Positions 45,235 to 56,925 of a DNA stretch of 64,000 nucleotides are shown piece by piece. The position numbers and the translations under genes were made by a program. The DNA is from Phaseolus vulgaris (taxonomy: Eukaryota; Streptophyta; Magnoliopsida; Fabales; Fabaceae). The DNA lies in NCBI RefSeq assembly GCF_000499845.2, contig NC_023756.2, positions 2,443,332 through 2,507,331 of the forward strand, in the 5' to 3' direction. The notes under the pieces were generated by a model. It saw only the letters and a list, made by a program, of their open reading frames with translations, searched no databases and was not told the DNA's origin. Position 1 is the stretch's first letter. Every line of letters begins with the position of its first letter.

Positions 45235-48200
45235 ATGGATCTAAATGTTTCTGCAATTGGACTTGTTTCTCTACTTCTCTTCTGTTTCTTTTTCTTTGGT
45301 CTCTTCAAATTTTCTCAAGGAAAAGAAGCTCCCACAGTTGCAGGTGCATGGCCAATACTTGGCCACCTTCCATTGTTGAGTGCTTCAAAGAGACCCCATA
45401 GAACTTTGGGTGCTTTGGCTGACAAATATGGACCCATTTTCACCATCAAACTTGGTGCCAAAAGCGCTTTGGTAATCAACAACTGGGAAACGGCAAAGGA
45501 ATGTTTTACCACAAACGACATAGTCGTTTCCTCTCGCCCCAAGCTTGTTGCTGCTGAACACATGAGCTACAACCAAGCCATGTTTGTGGTAGCACCCTAT
45601 GGTCCCTATTGGCGAAAAATAAGAAAGATTACAGTTTCAGAGATTCTCTCCCCTCTGCGAGTGAAGCAGCTGCGTCATGTTTTTGAGTCAGAAGTTGAAG
45701 GTTCGATCAAGGAGCTCTTTGACTTTTGGCGTAGCAACAAGAATGAGAGCGGCTATGCCTTGGTGGAGTTGAAGCAATGGTTTTCTCATCTGATATTCAA
45801 CATGGTCCTTCAAATGATTACAGGGAAGCGATATTTCAGTGCAGCAACTGTGGATGATGAGAAGGCACGGAGATTTGTGAGGGCTATGGAGGAGTTCATG
45901 CGTCTGTTCGGGTTGTTCACAGTGGGAGATGCTGTTCCATGGTTGAGATGGTTTGATTTTGGAGGGCATGAGAAGGCAATGAAAGAAACTGCGAAAGAGT
46001 TGGATAGTATTATAGGTGAGGAGTTAGAGGAACATAGAAAAAGGAAGGGTTTGGGTGAGAAGGTTGATGAAGCTAAAGATTTCATGGATATCATGATTTC
46101 ATTGTTTGATGGAAGAACTATTGATGGGGTCGATGCAGATACCGTAATCAAATCCACCCTTCTGGTATGTATATTCATTACACACACATTATAATCTTTT
46201 CAAATTTCAACAAAATTCAACATACATATAAAACGAATTAATATATATATATATATATATTTATATTGGTGTATGTAAATTTTTTCTTAAGAGATATTTA
46301 AAAAAAAAAATAGTTTCTATTATTAATAAATAATTTCTAAATTGGTATCTAATGTTTTAATTATCAATTATTTAGATTTTAAATTTTGTAGAAATAATCT
46401 TGGTAGCTAATTAGATACCAAAATAGAAACTAATAACTTTTTTAGTCTCTAAACTAGTATTTAATTTACTCAATATAACACCTAGTTATATTTGGTATCT
46501 AAAATTGGTTTCTATTTAATGATTTTCTTGTAGTGATGGTTGTATAGTTTAATATATACCATGATTGTAAAGTCTATCTAAAGAACGAGAATGCCGGTTA
46601 GCCTATCCTATATAGGTCTGTTCCATATAGAAAATGAATGTTGATTTTATTGGTTTGTCTTTAATGCTGATTGCTTCCCAAATGTGCACATAAGAAATAT
46701 ATATTTTAAATTATAAAAAATAAATTTTGAATATTTTTTTTATTAAGTTAATCTTTTATTTATTTAAATGAATTAGATAAATTGTCTCACAATATTATTC
46801 TCATGATAATGCCTAATAAGATATAGGTAAAAAATAATATTATAATTATGTTTTGATTTTCTATAAAATTAGAATTTTAAGGCAAATACATTATTACTAT
46901 TCTAATTTGAAAAGTAATATAAAATAATATATATATATATATATAATACAATTTTTAAATTTTATTATAAAAAAAGAGTAAGGTATGCTAATGCATTTGA
47001 CATATGATGATATGCATTTCAGAAAGACAAAAAAACACCATTAAATATTAAAAAATCATTATTGAATTTTGTGAAGGTGCTATGAATTAGGGATCCACTG
47101 TAGTTTCTTCATGCACCACCTCCATGTCTTTCTTCTTGCATCCCATAGTTCATAAAATATTCAAATTATCCTTTGATATTTTTCATTGAATGTTTTTCTT
47201 TAATTCTGAAATGTGGCATTTCATCTAGAAGTTAAAATTTGTGTTTGGGATTGTACATTATTTCAGATTGCACAATCCAAAATACAAATTTGTATACCAG
47301 ATTATAGAATTTGAAATGAATAATTTTAGAAATTTTGAGAATAAGTGGCTGCAAAAAAAATCATGGGGGTATATATAAAAAAAACTAATTCTTAAAAAAT
47401 GTGGGTTATACGGGTCAACGTGCCTTATCCCACACTTTGCCGGTATGTGCTACGGGTTATGCGAGGCGGGTCAACAAGTTGAAATAGCCAGTCTACCCTG
47501 TATTTCTTTTAGCGGGCCAAGGACTGGTCTACACGACCCACTCCGTTTTGCCATCCATAATTTAAGTAACTAGTTACTAAATATAAAGTATTATAATTAT
47601 GTGAAATATATATAATAAATAATTTATTTACGTAAATTACACTATAGTAATTTTAAATTTGATTAGAGTAAACACTTGTAAAATATTCTTCTATCATGTC
47701 TATTGGCAATTTTTTCAAGTAAATGTATCCACAAACACTTACAAAAGAAATAAATAAGAAGAAGAAATTAAATAAATTTTTTACAAACTAAAATTAGTAT
47801 ATATGAATTAAAAAAATATTTTACATAGATTTATTTTAATATATGATTTGTTTCCCTTATAGAAGAACTTGTGAATGACCATATTCTTAATTTTCTTAAT
47901 TTGCAGGCAGTGATTGCAGGAGGAACTGACACAAGTAATATTGTTCTTACGTGGGAAATATCTTTGATTTTGAGGAATCCTTTGGTATTGGAAAAAGTAA
48001 AAGTGGAACTAGACATTCATATTGGAAAAGAGAAATGCGTAAGTGAGTTTGATATAAGTAAGTTAACATATCTTCAAGCCATAGTCAAGGAAACTTTAAG
48101 ATTGTATCCTCCTGCTCCTCTTTCGACGCCTCGTGAATTCATAGAGGACTGCACTTTAAGTGGTTATAATATAAAAAAAGGAACTCGTCTAATCACAAAT

Positions 48201-48536
48201 CTTTGGAAGATTCACACAGATAGTAATGTTTGGGAAGATTCATTGGAGTTCAAACCAGAAAGATTTCTTACAACTCATAAAGATATTGACGTCAAAGGTC
48301 ATCATTTTGAGTTATTACCATTTGGAGGTGGCAGAAGAATGTGTCCAGGAATATCCTTTGGCATTGAAGTAGTGCATTTCTCTCTTGCTAGTTTTTTGCA
48401 TTCTTTTGAAATTTTAAGCTCATCACCTAATCCTATTGACATGACTGAAAACTTTGGATTAACCAACACCAAAGCCACTCCACTTGAGATTCTTATTAAA
48501 CCACGTCTATCTTTTAGTTGTTATGAAAACAACTAA
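45235..48536 (+). CDS. CYP82A-like cytochrome P450, gene 5
   Basis: 519 residues. Exons are 45235-46164 and 47907-48536, with the longest intron of the array (1742 bp, phase 0). The ATG at 45235 is chosen by alignment with gene 3; the in-frame ATG at 45151 would add 28 residues ahead of the anchor. Anchor about 5-24, [13 protein letters not shown]. Exon 2 opens [14 protein letters not shown] 372-375, PREF intact, PERF 427-430, [10 protein letters not shown] with Cys456. A 165-bp stretch late in exon 1 ([10 protein letters not shown] region to GEKVDEA) is essentially identical to gene 6. The intron holds a MITE (46305-46535), (AT)n runs and a hAT-like remnant at about 47385-47560. No missing key residue. 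Substrate unknown. Confidence 0.95.
46305..46535. mobile_element. MITE copy in the intron of CYP82 gene 5
   Basis: Partial palindromic element. The right end is TTTAATGATTTTCTTGTAGTG (46535); the left third is missing. Confidence 0.75.
47385..47565. mobile_element. hAT-like fragment in the intron of CYP82 gene 5
   Basis: Locally GC-richer, ending GACCCACTCCGTTTTGCCATCC, the complement of the GGATGGCAAAACGGAG-type terminus common in plant hATs. A 60-bp scrap of the same sequence is in the intron of gene 3 at about 32085-32145. Confidence 0.45.
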
Positions 48537-49240
48537 TCCATGTGTTAGTTATGCAGTCACAGTTTGTTTTCATTCAAAGTACTTTTTTTCTATAATATCG
48601 TTAAAGTCTTTGCTATCTTTGTATTTTCATTCAAAGTGCTTGATATATTTGCACTTTCGTTCAATGTACTTGATATATTTATAGTTTATCTTTGTAAACT
48701 TTGAAACTCTTTCAAATATATCATTAATGAAAAGTATAATTACATTGTATATTCTCGCTACATTTACTCTTTTATACTTATTCCTTCTTTATTGATATTT
48801 TCTTTATATTTTCCAAGTCCCTCTTAGTGAATTCTCAGTGGTTAGCTGAGGACTGAGTGTAGCTCTAGGTTAAGAGTGAATCAATATAAACTTCTTGTGT
48901 GAATCTCTCTATCCTTACACCCTTTAAACTGTTTTAGCTTTGATTTTATAACCTAATGGTTAAACAACCGGTTGTTTCGCAAAAACAAATGGTTGATTTT
49001 CTGGAATCAAACTAAAAACAGTTTTATAATTAGATGAACAATTTTCTAATTGATTGATTCTTCACTATGTCTTTCACTCTACCTTCAATACTAGCGAAAA
49101 TCTTTCAAAAACAATTCACCCCCCTCTTATTTAAGGCTTATAATTCTAACATCGTCTTCCCATTAATGTTAAGAAGTGTACCAATTAAACTATCACACAC
49201 ATTCTTCTTTGCATTAAATCAATACAATGTCTGAATTCTA
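48537..49240. other. 3' flank of CYP82 gene 5, then a possible LTR remnant
   Basis: 48537-48800 is the duplicated 3' flank shared with genes 3 and 4. 48830-49160 has LTR-like words (CAATTCACCCCCCTCTTATTTAAGGC) resembling the 3' end of a copia LTR; not confirmed. Confidence 0.4.
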
Positions 49241-49249
49241 ACTTCGACC

Positions 49250-49640
49250 AATATGAAAGATCAAAGAAGATTGATTTTTTCTTCCATATGTTTGTCACAA
49301 ATGACTTCTTTCTTGACTTCTGAAGGTGTGTCCTATGTTATTTACCTTTTCATAAACCTCAACACTAGTTAATGGAGTTGGTAGACTGACAGTCTTTTGA
49401 TGTCCATTAAAGACTTTTTTCAACCTCCGGTAAGGATGGTGACTTCTAAGAAACCTCCACTGCCAAAGATATACTATCTTCCTTTCATGTTTCAATTGCT
49501 GAAAAGCAGTGTCTTCTTCACATATTGGACATGCTTTTTGACCCTTGACACTACACCCTGATAAGTTATTGTATGCCAAAAAGTTATTTATTGTGCAAAA
49601 GAACATGGCAAGCATCTTGAAAGTTTCATTAACAAACCAG
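49250..49640 (-). pseudogene. CACTA transposase (TNP2 type) fragment
   Basis: The minus strand encodes about 106 residues with the CACTA transposase signatures NNLSGCSVKGQKACPICEED and YRRLKKVFNGHQ (Transposase_21 family). Start and end of the protein are missing. This is the only transposase of that superfamily seen in the window, and is itself dead. Confidence 0.85.
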
Positions 49641-49754
49641 TCAAAGTGTCATTAGCAACATGGCTTACAGTGAAAATACCGAGGGGTTGTAAAACATCCT
49701 TCATAGCTTTAATTCCTACAGTTTCTGACCTAACTAAGTTGCGATAATATAAAC

Positions 49755-50170
49755 TGATTTCTCTAGTTGGGATTTTCTATAAAATCATATCCAAAGTGTT
49801 GGCTAACAGAATTAAGAAAGTCATGCCTAACATTAAGATGAATCTCAATCCACATTCTTGTGGGGGAGAAGGCTTTTGGATATCATTTTAGTGACCAATG
49901 AGGTCGTGGAGGATATTAGGAGTCATGGTAAGAGTGGGGCTATTGTCAAGGTGGATTTTGATAAAACATATGACTCGATGATGTGACAATTCATGTTTTA
50001 TATGATGAAGAAACTAGGCTTTAGGGAGAAGTGGATTAGGTGGATCAAGTGTTGTTTGGTTTCTTCCTCAGTTTCTATTTTAGTTAATGGTAGCCCAACT
50101 TCTGAGTTCAACCCATCTAGAGGGTTAAGGCAAGGGGACCCCTTGGTCCCTTTCCAACTCCTTATCGTTG
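49755..50170 (+). pseudogene. LINE (L1-type) reverse transcriptase fragment
   Basis: RT blocks in order: YKIISKVLANRIKKV (with one changed position), the KVDFDK-Y-DS block with a TGA after it, MMKKLGFREKWIRWI, and the SRGLRQGDPL turn. The fragment stops at 50170, where a MITE begins, before the YxDD box. Confidence 0.85.
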
Positions 50171-50171
50171 T

Positions 50172-50278
50172 CACTACTAGAAAATCATTAAATATAAACT
50201 AATTTTAGAGAAAAAAATAATTAGTTATTATATTGACTAAATTAGATATTATTTTAGAGACTAAAAAAAATATTGGTA
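50172..50278. mobile_element. Left end of the palindromic MITE, truncated
   Basis: Starts CACTACTAGAAAATCATTAA directly after the LINE RT fragment and breaks off within the first third. Confidence 0.7.
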
Positions 50279-50284
50279 TCACTA

Positions 50285-51115
50285 TGAAACTTGACATCTA
50301 AGTTAGGATGACACCTCAAGTAACAACAATCATCATCCACCACATGAAAAAAATATCATTAAAAAAAGGAAAAAAGAAAGAAAGAAAGGAAATACAAGCC
50401 ATATGAGGAGACTAGACCAAAACCCATATACAAAAATCCTAAGAAAAGTGATACTTAGGTAATATATCCCTACTAATAAAGAATTCTAAGAAAAAACTAG
50501 ATGGAAGCCTATTAACCAATTAAATTATTCTATATGAATAAACCCTAAGTTAGCAAGCTTATCAGCACATTCCTTTCCTTAAAAAAAAAAAAAGTGAGAA
50601 ATCCCACATCTGATTTTCCCATAGAAATGAAGGCAAGTGTTCCACCTATTATGAAGAATCCAAGGAACCTTAGTCATAGTAGTAAATGCAGCACAAACCA
50701 AGGTAGAATCACATTCAAGTCATAAACTAGTAAGACCCATCTTTTTAGTTTCATAAAAGGCCTATATAACTCCCTAAAACTCAACAACCAAAGTAATCTA
50801 AAAATCAAGGAAAGCAGAGAAACCACCAATAAAATACCACCACAAGCGGCAAAACCAGGATAACCCCTAGTAACACTATCATTATTAATTTTAACCCAAC
50901 CTAGTGAAGGAAACTCTCATCTAATAGGAGGAGGATGAAGAACTTTATCATTACGAGTACTAATATCAAAGAACTTAAGCACATTGAAATCAAACATATC
51001 ATTCCTTATAGAACTTTTAGACGAATTACACATTAGGTAAGTAAAATCCTTAATGGTGGAAATGGTCCTGAAAAGATCAATCTTAACCTGAAATCTAACA
51101 TAATTTCTCATACGT
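50285..51115 (-). pseudogene. LINE fragment with RNase H-like domain
   Basis: The minus strand reads the start of a plant non-LTR retrotransposon RNase H domain (GWVKINNDSVTRGYPGFAACGG at about 50840-50905), and its end (CADKLANLG near 50545), with stops and frame changes between. The 3' tail matches 9000-9265 and 12070-12310. Confidence 0.8.
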
Positions 51116-51870
51116 CATATTATCCTAGAGAAGGTAATCACAACAAGTTTAATCAAATTAAACAAATGACTACCATCGCTCTTAATAAAATAAAGGAGAT
51201 CACTCACATTAGAAAAATGGAATTAAGAATAGTCTTTTAAGATACCTATATTTGTTATAATTAAATATCCAATTATTATTTCTAAAATTAAATTAATTTT
51301 ATTACTAAAAATTAAATTTTAAAAATGCATATTTGACTTGTATTTAAATTTATTTTTTATTTTTAAAGTGGACTAAAATCTTTAGCTCTACCTAGGAGTA
51401 GATCAAACAAAAAAAATATATAATTTTGATTAGAAAAAAATGAAAGTGACCTAAACTGGATCTTTCATAAGTATTCCATATAAATAAACTGATCTGATCG
51501 ACCAACCCAGAATTAAAATCCAATGTCGATCATGGAATGAACCAGAAACACTTTCTAACTCACCCTACTTTTTCCATCTGTTTTTAGGTTGAAGATAAAC
51601 GTGTTGCACTTGATGATCTATATACTGTCATCTTCAGCACCTACCCAATTAATAATTTCTACTTCCAACAAATTTACTGGTTCACATTTGTCGCTATTGT
51701 TGTATACAAATTATTATATGCTTATTAGTCTGACATTTTTCTTTTCTAAATTTGCAATTAATATTACTATAAGAACAGAAGAAATTTCACCACAGTGTCA
51801 AATATATTTATCAATACCAGTTCAAATAACATCAGTAAACTTACCTATGTTAGTACAATTCCTATATATA
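51116..51870. other. Upstream region of CYP82 gene 6
   Basis: No gene. The frame at 51589-51888 looks random. A TATATATATA run at 51873-51882 precedes the ATG by 27-36 bp and may be a poor TATA box or part of the leader. Confidence 0.35.
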
Positions 51871-51908
51871 TATATGCACACTGGCTAATGAACAAAATGT
51901 GTATCTTA

Positions 51909-54213
51909 ATGGAGTTCGTTTTGGATTACCTTAATGGCAGTGCCATTGGTCTTCTTTCTCTAATCCTCTTGTATATGTTTCTCTATAATCCCTTCAAATT
52001 TTGTAAGGGAAAGAAGAAAGAGGCTCCCACAGTTGCAGGAGCATGGCCAATACTTGGTCACCTTCCACTGTTGAGTGGTTCAAAGACACCCCATAGAACT
52101 TTGGGTGCTTTGGCTGACAAATATGGACCCATTTTCACCATCCAACTTGGTTCCAAAAAGGCTTTGATAATCAACAACTGGGAAATAGCAAAGGAATGCT
52201 TCACCACAATCGACATGGTTGTTTCTTCTCGCCCCAAGATTCTCGCCTCTGAACTCATGGGCTACAACCATGCCATGTTTGGCTTTGCACCCTATGGTCC
52301 CTATTGGCGCGAGCTTCGAAAGATTACAACGTTAGAAATCCTTTCCCCTCGTCCAGTGGAACAACTGCAGCATGTTCGTGTCTCAGAACTTCAAAACTGG
52401 ATCAAAGAGTTGTATGATGTTTGGTGTAGCCAAAAGAGTGAGTCTGGCTATGCCTTGGTGGAGCTGAAGCAATGGTTTTCTCACCTCGCATTCAACATGG
52501 TTCTTCGAATGGTCGTTGGGAAGAGACACTTTGGTGGTGAAAACTTAGAAGATGAGAAAGCACAGAGATATGTGAGGGCTGTGGAGGAGTTCATGCGCCT
52601 GTTCGGAGTGTTCACAGTGGGAGATGCTGTTCCATGGTTGAGATGGTTTGATTTTGGAGGGCATGAGAAGGCAATGAAAGAAACTGCGAAAGAGTTGGAT
52701 AGTATTATAGGTGAGGAGTTAGAGGAACATAGAAAAAGGAAGGGTTTGGGTGAGAAGGTTGATGAAGCTCAAGATTTCATGGATGTAATGATTTCATTGT
52801 TTGATGGAACAACTATTGAAGGGATCGATGCAGATACCATGATCAAATCCACCCTACTGGTATGAATGTTTAATTTACACGTTATAATACTTTCTGAAAT
52901 GTGAAATTTTAAGAAAATTAAACTTATAATAAGAAAAATATACATTGACATTATAGAACTCATGAAGTATTCCGTAGAAAATAAGTAAAATTAAATATCT
53001 TTTCTTGTAAATTAAAATTAAGTATAACCTAAGTTATTTTTAGTAATAAGTTTTTCAAATATAATCTTAATTCATTACATGAAAAATATTAAATAAAAAC
53101 TAATTTTAAATACCAAAATAATTAGTTAATATTTGATATAATTAAAGATCATTTTATAAATTAAAAAAAATTATTGATATCTAAATTATTTTTTTTTATT
53201 AATAAAAAATTATAAAATAATTTTTAAATTGGTATCTAACCATTAACTACCAAGGTTTTAGCTACTTACTACTTTATATTCTAAATTAGTCTCTATTAGT
53301 CTTTTAGAGACTAGTTTATAATATAAAATATTAGTAACTAAAACCTAAATAACTAATTTAGATATCAATTTAGAAACTATTTTATAAATTTTTATTAATA
53401 ATATAAATTATCTTAGATACCAATAATTTCTTAGTCTCTAAATAAATATCTAATTTAGTCAAAATAGTGACTAATTATTTTTTATCTTTAAATTGGGTTG
53501 CTATTTAATGATTTTTTCTAGTGATTTTCTTCACTTAAATATTTTTGTTGGGTAACTTATTTGTTTTGTAGGCAGTGATTGTAGGAGGAATTGACACAAA
53601 CAATACAATTCTTACATGGACAATATCTTTGATTTTAAGGAATCCTTTGGTGTTGGAAAACGTAAAAGATGAACTAGACACTCATATTGGAAAAGAGAAA
53701 TGCGTAAATGAGTATGATATAAGTAAGTTAACATATCTTCAAGCCATAGTCAAAGAAACTTTAAGATTGTATCCTCCTACTCCTCTTTTTGGACCTCGTG
53801 AATTCACAGAGAATTGCACTTTAAGAGGCTATAATATAAAAAAGGGAACCCGACTAATCCCAAATCTTTGGAAGATTCACACAGATAGTAATGTTTGGGA
53901 AGACCCTTTGGAGTTCAAACCAGAAAGGTTTCTTACAACTCGTAAAGATATCGACGTCAAAGGTCATCATTTTGAACTATTACCATTTGGAGGTGGTAGA
54001 AGAATATGTCCAGCAGTATCCTTTGGCCTTCAAATGGTGCATTTCACTCTTGCTAGGTTTTTGCATTCCTTTGAAATTTTAAGTTCATCACCTGATCCTA
54101 TTGACATGTCTGAAACATGTGGATTAACCAACACTAAAGCCACTCCACTCGATATTCTTATTAAACCACGTCTATCTCTTAGTTGTTATGAAAACAACCA
54201 TTCCTTGTCTTAG
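51909..54213 (+). CDS. CYP82A-like cytochrome P450, gene 6, with unusual active-site residues
   Basis: 530 residues. Exons are 51909-52859 and 53572-54213 (phase 0, GT-TAG). The start [14 protein letters not shown] aligns with gene 7; upstream in-frame ATGs would add up to 38 poorly suited residues. Anchor about 10-30, [13 protein letters not shown]. Three oddities: the I-helix reads GGIDTN instead of GGTDTS/T (Ile324, Asn327); the heme loop reads [10 protein letters not shown], with Ala465 in place of the nearly invariant Gly after Cys463; and the TAA that ends genes 3, 4, 5 and 7 after ENN is changed to CAT, so translation runs four residues on to TAG. ExxR and PERF are intact. No frameshift or stop. 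Exon 1 is a mosaic: N-terminal part like gene 7, C-terminal part like gene 5. The intron carries a full but old MITE. It may be altered in activity or beginning to decay. Confidence 0.92.
53073..53523. mobile_element. Old palindromic MITE in the intron of CYP82 gene 6
   Basis: Starts CATTACATGAAAAATATTAA and ends GATTTTTTCTAGTG (53523). Both halves present but diverged. It ends about 50 bp before the exon. Confidence 0.7.
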
Positions 54214-54616
54214 CTACATGATTACATTGTATTTTTGTTCAAAGTACTTTTTTGTTCCTACTAAATAGTTCAAAGTATTATAGTTCCTCTATTATATATT
54301 TGTATTTTTGTTCAAAATTACTTGTAATATTGGTAGTTTATCTTTGTAAATTTTGTAACTCTTTCAACTATATAATTGATGAAAGTATGATTACAATTTA
54401 TATTCTCACCATTTTAACTTTTTTTATTCCTTCTTTATTGATATTTTCTTTATATTTTTCAAGTCACTCTTATTGTTGTCTTGTTAAAATTGAAGTTTGT
54501 ATTTTTACCTATTTATGTTTAATTCATTTTCATGTACTAGATACTACAATGATAATTTGCTTATTTGGCTTTATTTCAAACATCAATGTTTATCGACTCA
54601 AGACATCATATATGTC
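54214..54616 (+). repeat. 3' flank of gene 6, duplicated after gene 7
   Basis: Aligns with 62465-62857 from GCTAC-TGATTACATTGTATT to AACATCAATGTTTATCGACTC. It includes the 3' untranslated region and shows that genes 6 and 7 arose from one duplicated unit. Confidence 0.8.
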
Positions 54617-55820
54617 ACTTCAGGGGTGATCCAACCCATATTCAAAAGACTAACACAACCCTACAACACCACATATTCCAGACAGTTACACGCTTAACTC
54701 GGCCCAACATCAACCGCATACAAACTAAAACGAAAAAAGGCAAATCAGATGATCAAGACACCCATCAGAATAAGAGAAACAAGCAACGGGATTTAGAAGT
54801 AATCCAAGACCAAACCTTCAATTGAGCCAAAGAGAAGATCTCCGAGTAATCCAACACTCCACCTTTAAAAATAATCTTATTCCTGTGACACCAAATCTTA
54901 CTAACCACCACAAGCCAAATACTCTTCAGCCCTAAGTTGTCCGACTCAGGAGCATTACACAACTTGAACTGCTAAAATTGAGAGGAGTTAAGGGGGACAA
55001 CTGACGAAATGCCTAACCACACGTAACAAAGATTCCAAACCAACCATACTATTCTACAGTAAAAAAAATAGATGATTTAACTCCTCCTCTTTTAACCCGC
55101 AAAAGCAACAGGGAACGCTTCTGAGCTTTATCCCTCATCTAAATAAATTAACCTTAGTGGCAATCTTATTGTCCAACACTCTCCTAGCGGTAACATGAGC
55201 TGAAGGCATAGCCTTAATCCTCCAAAATATTTTGAACATCTTCGTACAATCCCCCTTAGAATCCCCTCTTAGAATCCCATAAGCCGATTTCACTGAGAAC
55301 TCTTGGAACTTACCGTCTTTCCAAACCCACCTATCAACTTTTTCCAAGATAGGACACAAGACATGCACTACCTCTAGAAGTTGTCTAACCTGATCCTCCT
55401 CCCAATCAAAAAGACTTCTCCACCACGCCCAAAGGCCACTCCTAAACATTGTTTGTCCAAAACCCACAATGCTCCAGCAACACATCTTTATCGACACAAA
55501 GAGAAAAAAGCCTTGGAAACTTATTCTTCAAGATATCATTACCTACCCACTGATCCTCCCATAATTTGATACTCTTCCCAATACCAAGTTCCCACTTAAA
55601 TTTGTCATCGAAATTACTTTCCCATTTCTCCAGCTTCCAAATCTTCTTCAAATCTTTCCACCAAAAGGAAACATTATTGTTTGAGCTGTCCTCTTTCAGC
55701 TTTCTCCAGCCTTCAACCTCCTTCCACAAATCTCCCTCAAATCCCAACCACCAAATTCATTTACCCAACAAAATCAATTTAAAATCCTTAATATTAACTA
55801 CTCCAAACCCGTCGCTTCAC
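54617..55820 (-). mobile_element. 5'-truncated LINE (L1-type)
   Basis: Minus strand, from 55820 (VVNIKDFKLILLGK, then a stop) through DLWKEVEGW and FWWKDLKKIWKLE (55442-55747), the SVKSAYGIL and FWRIKAMPSAHVTARRVLDNKIATKVNL zinc-binding region (55135-55497), WCHRNKIIFKGG and LAQLKVWSW (54765-54962), to the 3' tail GGGTTGGATCACCCCTGAAG at 54617-54645. Several frameshifts. The equivalent flank of gene 7 lacks it, so it arrived after that duplication. Confidence 0.85.
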
Positions 55821-56063
55821 TTAATTTATTTTCATTTACTCAATGCCACGATCATAATTTGGATACAATACTGTTCCAAACATTAAACTCTACTCGTTTA
55901 CTCAAAACATTACACATCTCAACCTTATATTGTTGTATTTTATCAATAATTTAAATTATTACCTTATACAATTTTTCAAATTCATCAACCAATAAAAAAT
56001 ATTGTATTATATTTGGATCACCTCCTTTATTAACCATTCAAAATTAAATTATTTATTTAAAAA

Positions 56064-56436
56064 TCTAATACAAGAAAATCATTAAATAGAAACCAATTTT
56101 AAAAACAAAAAAATATATTGACTAAATTAGAAAAAAAATTACATACTAAAAATATTATTGGTTTCTAAATTAGTTTCTATTATTGATAAATAGTTTTTAA
56201 ATTGTTATCTAATTAGCTACCAAGTTTTTAAGTACCAATTATTTATATTTTAAATTTGATAGTAAACATCTTGGTAGCTAATTAAATATCAATTTAATAA
56301 TTATTTATCAATAATAGAAACTAATTTAAAAATCAATAATTGTTTTAGTCTCTAAAATGTTCACTAATTTAGTCAATATAGTAACTAATTATTTTTGTCA
56401 AAAAAATTGATTTCTATTTAATAATTTTTTTTAGTG
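56064..56436. mobile_element. Full palindromic CACTA-type MITE
   Basis: From CTAATACAAGAAAATCATTA to TTTTTTAGTG (56436). Both arms intact. The right half plus about 40 bp of downstream flank recurs at 63788-64000. Confidence 0.8.
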
Positions 56437-56804
56437 ATCGTTTATCGTATTTATTTAAATTTCATTTCAATCTTTTTTGAATGATCTATTTAACAGCTGA
56501 AACATTGTAAGTGATTCTAATAGTCTCAACCATATTCATATTAAATTATGTTTGTCTCCGAAAGTTAGCCATTCTTGTATTCTGTTACCTACACCAACAT
56601 GGTGCGTATTATTCAATAATAAACCAAATAATATATTTTTAAAAATTTGGTGCATATAAAAGCCGTGTGTTACAATTTTATTAGTATTATAGACACTCAA
56701 GTATTTTTTTAAAAAAATTATTAATAGATATAGACTATCTATATATTTTTTTTTGTTAATATTCAAGGATGCAGGTAGCTCTATTATGTGTCTCATGCAG
56801 TTGT
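56437..56804. other. Flank of the MITE, partly duplicated at the window end
   Basis: TTTATCGTATTTATTTAAATTTCATTTCAAT and CAATAATAAACCAAATAAT reappear at 63950-64000, but about 135 bp between them (56475-56608) is absent there. Confidence 0.6.
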
Positions 56805-56925
56805 TTTTTTGTGAGGTTTAGGATAGTGTTATTTATCGTAAGCTTTTTTCTGGTTCTGTATACGGGTTGGGATACTCTGAAGTATCTCCTAATTTATTTT
56901 AATTTTTTGGTGATAAAAAAAATAT
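56805..56925 (+). mobile_element. LINE 3'-end fragment
   Basis: Contains GGGTTGGGATACTCTGAAGT and TTTTGGTGATAAAAAAAAT, the recurring LINE tail. Confidence 0.6.

Noticed and set aside
51795..51908. N-terminal extension of CYP82 gene 6 from upstream in-frame ATGs
   Set aside because: The 38 extra residues precede a normal membrane anchor and have no counterpart in gene 7. The ATG at 51909 aligns with the other starts.
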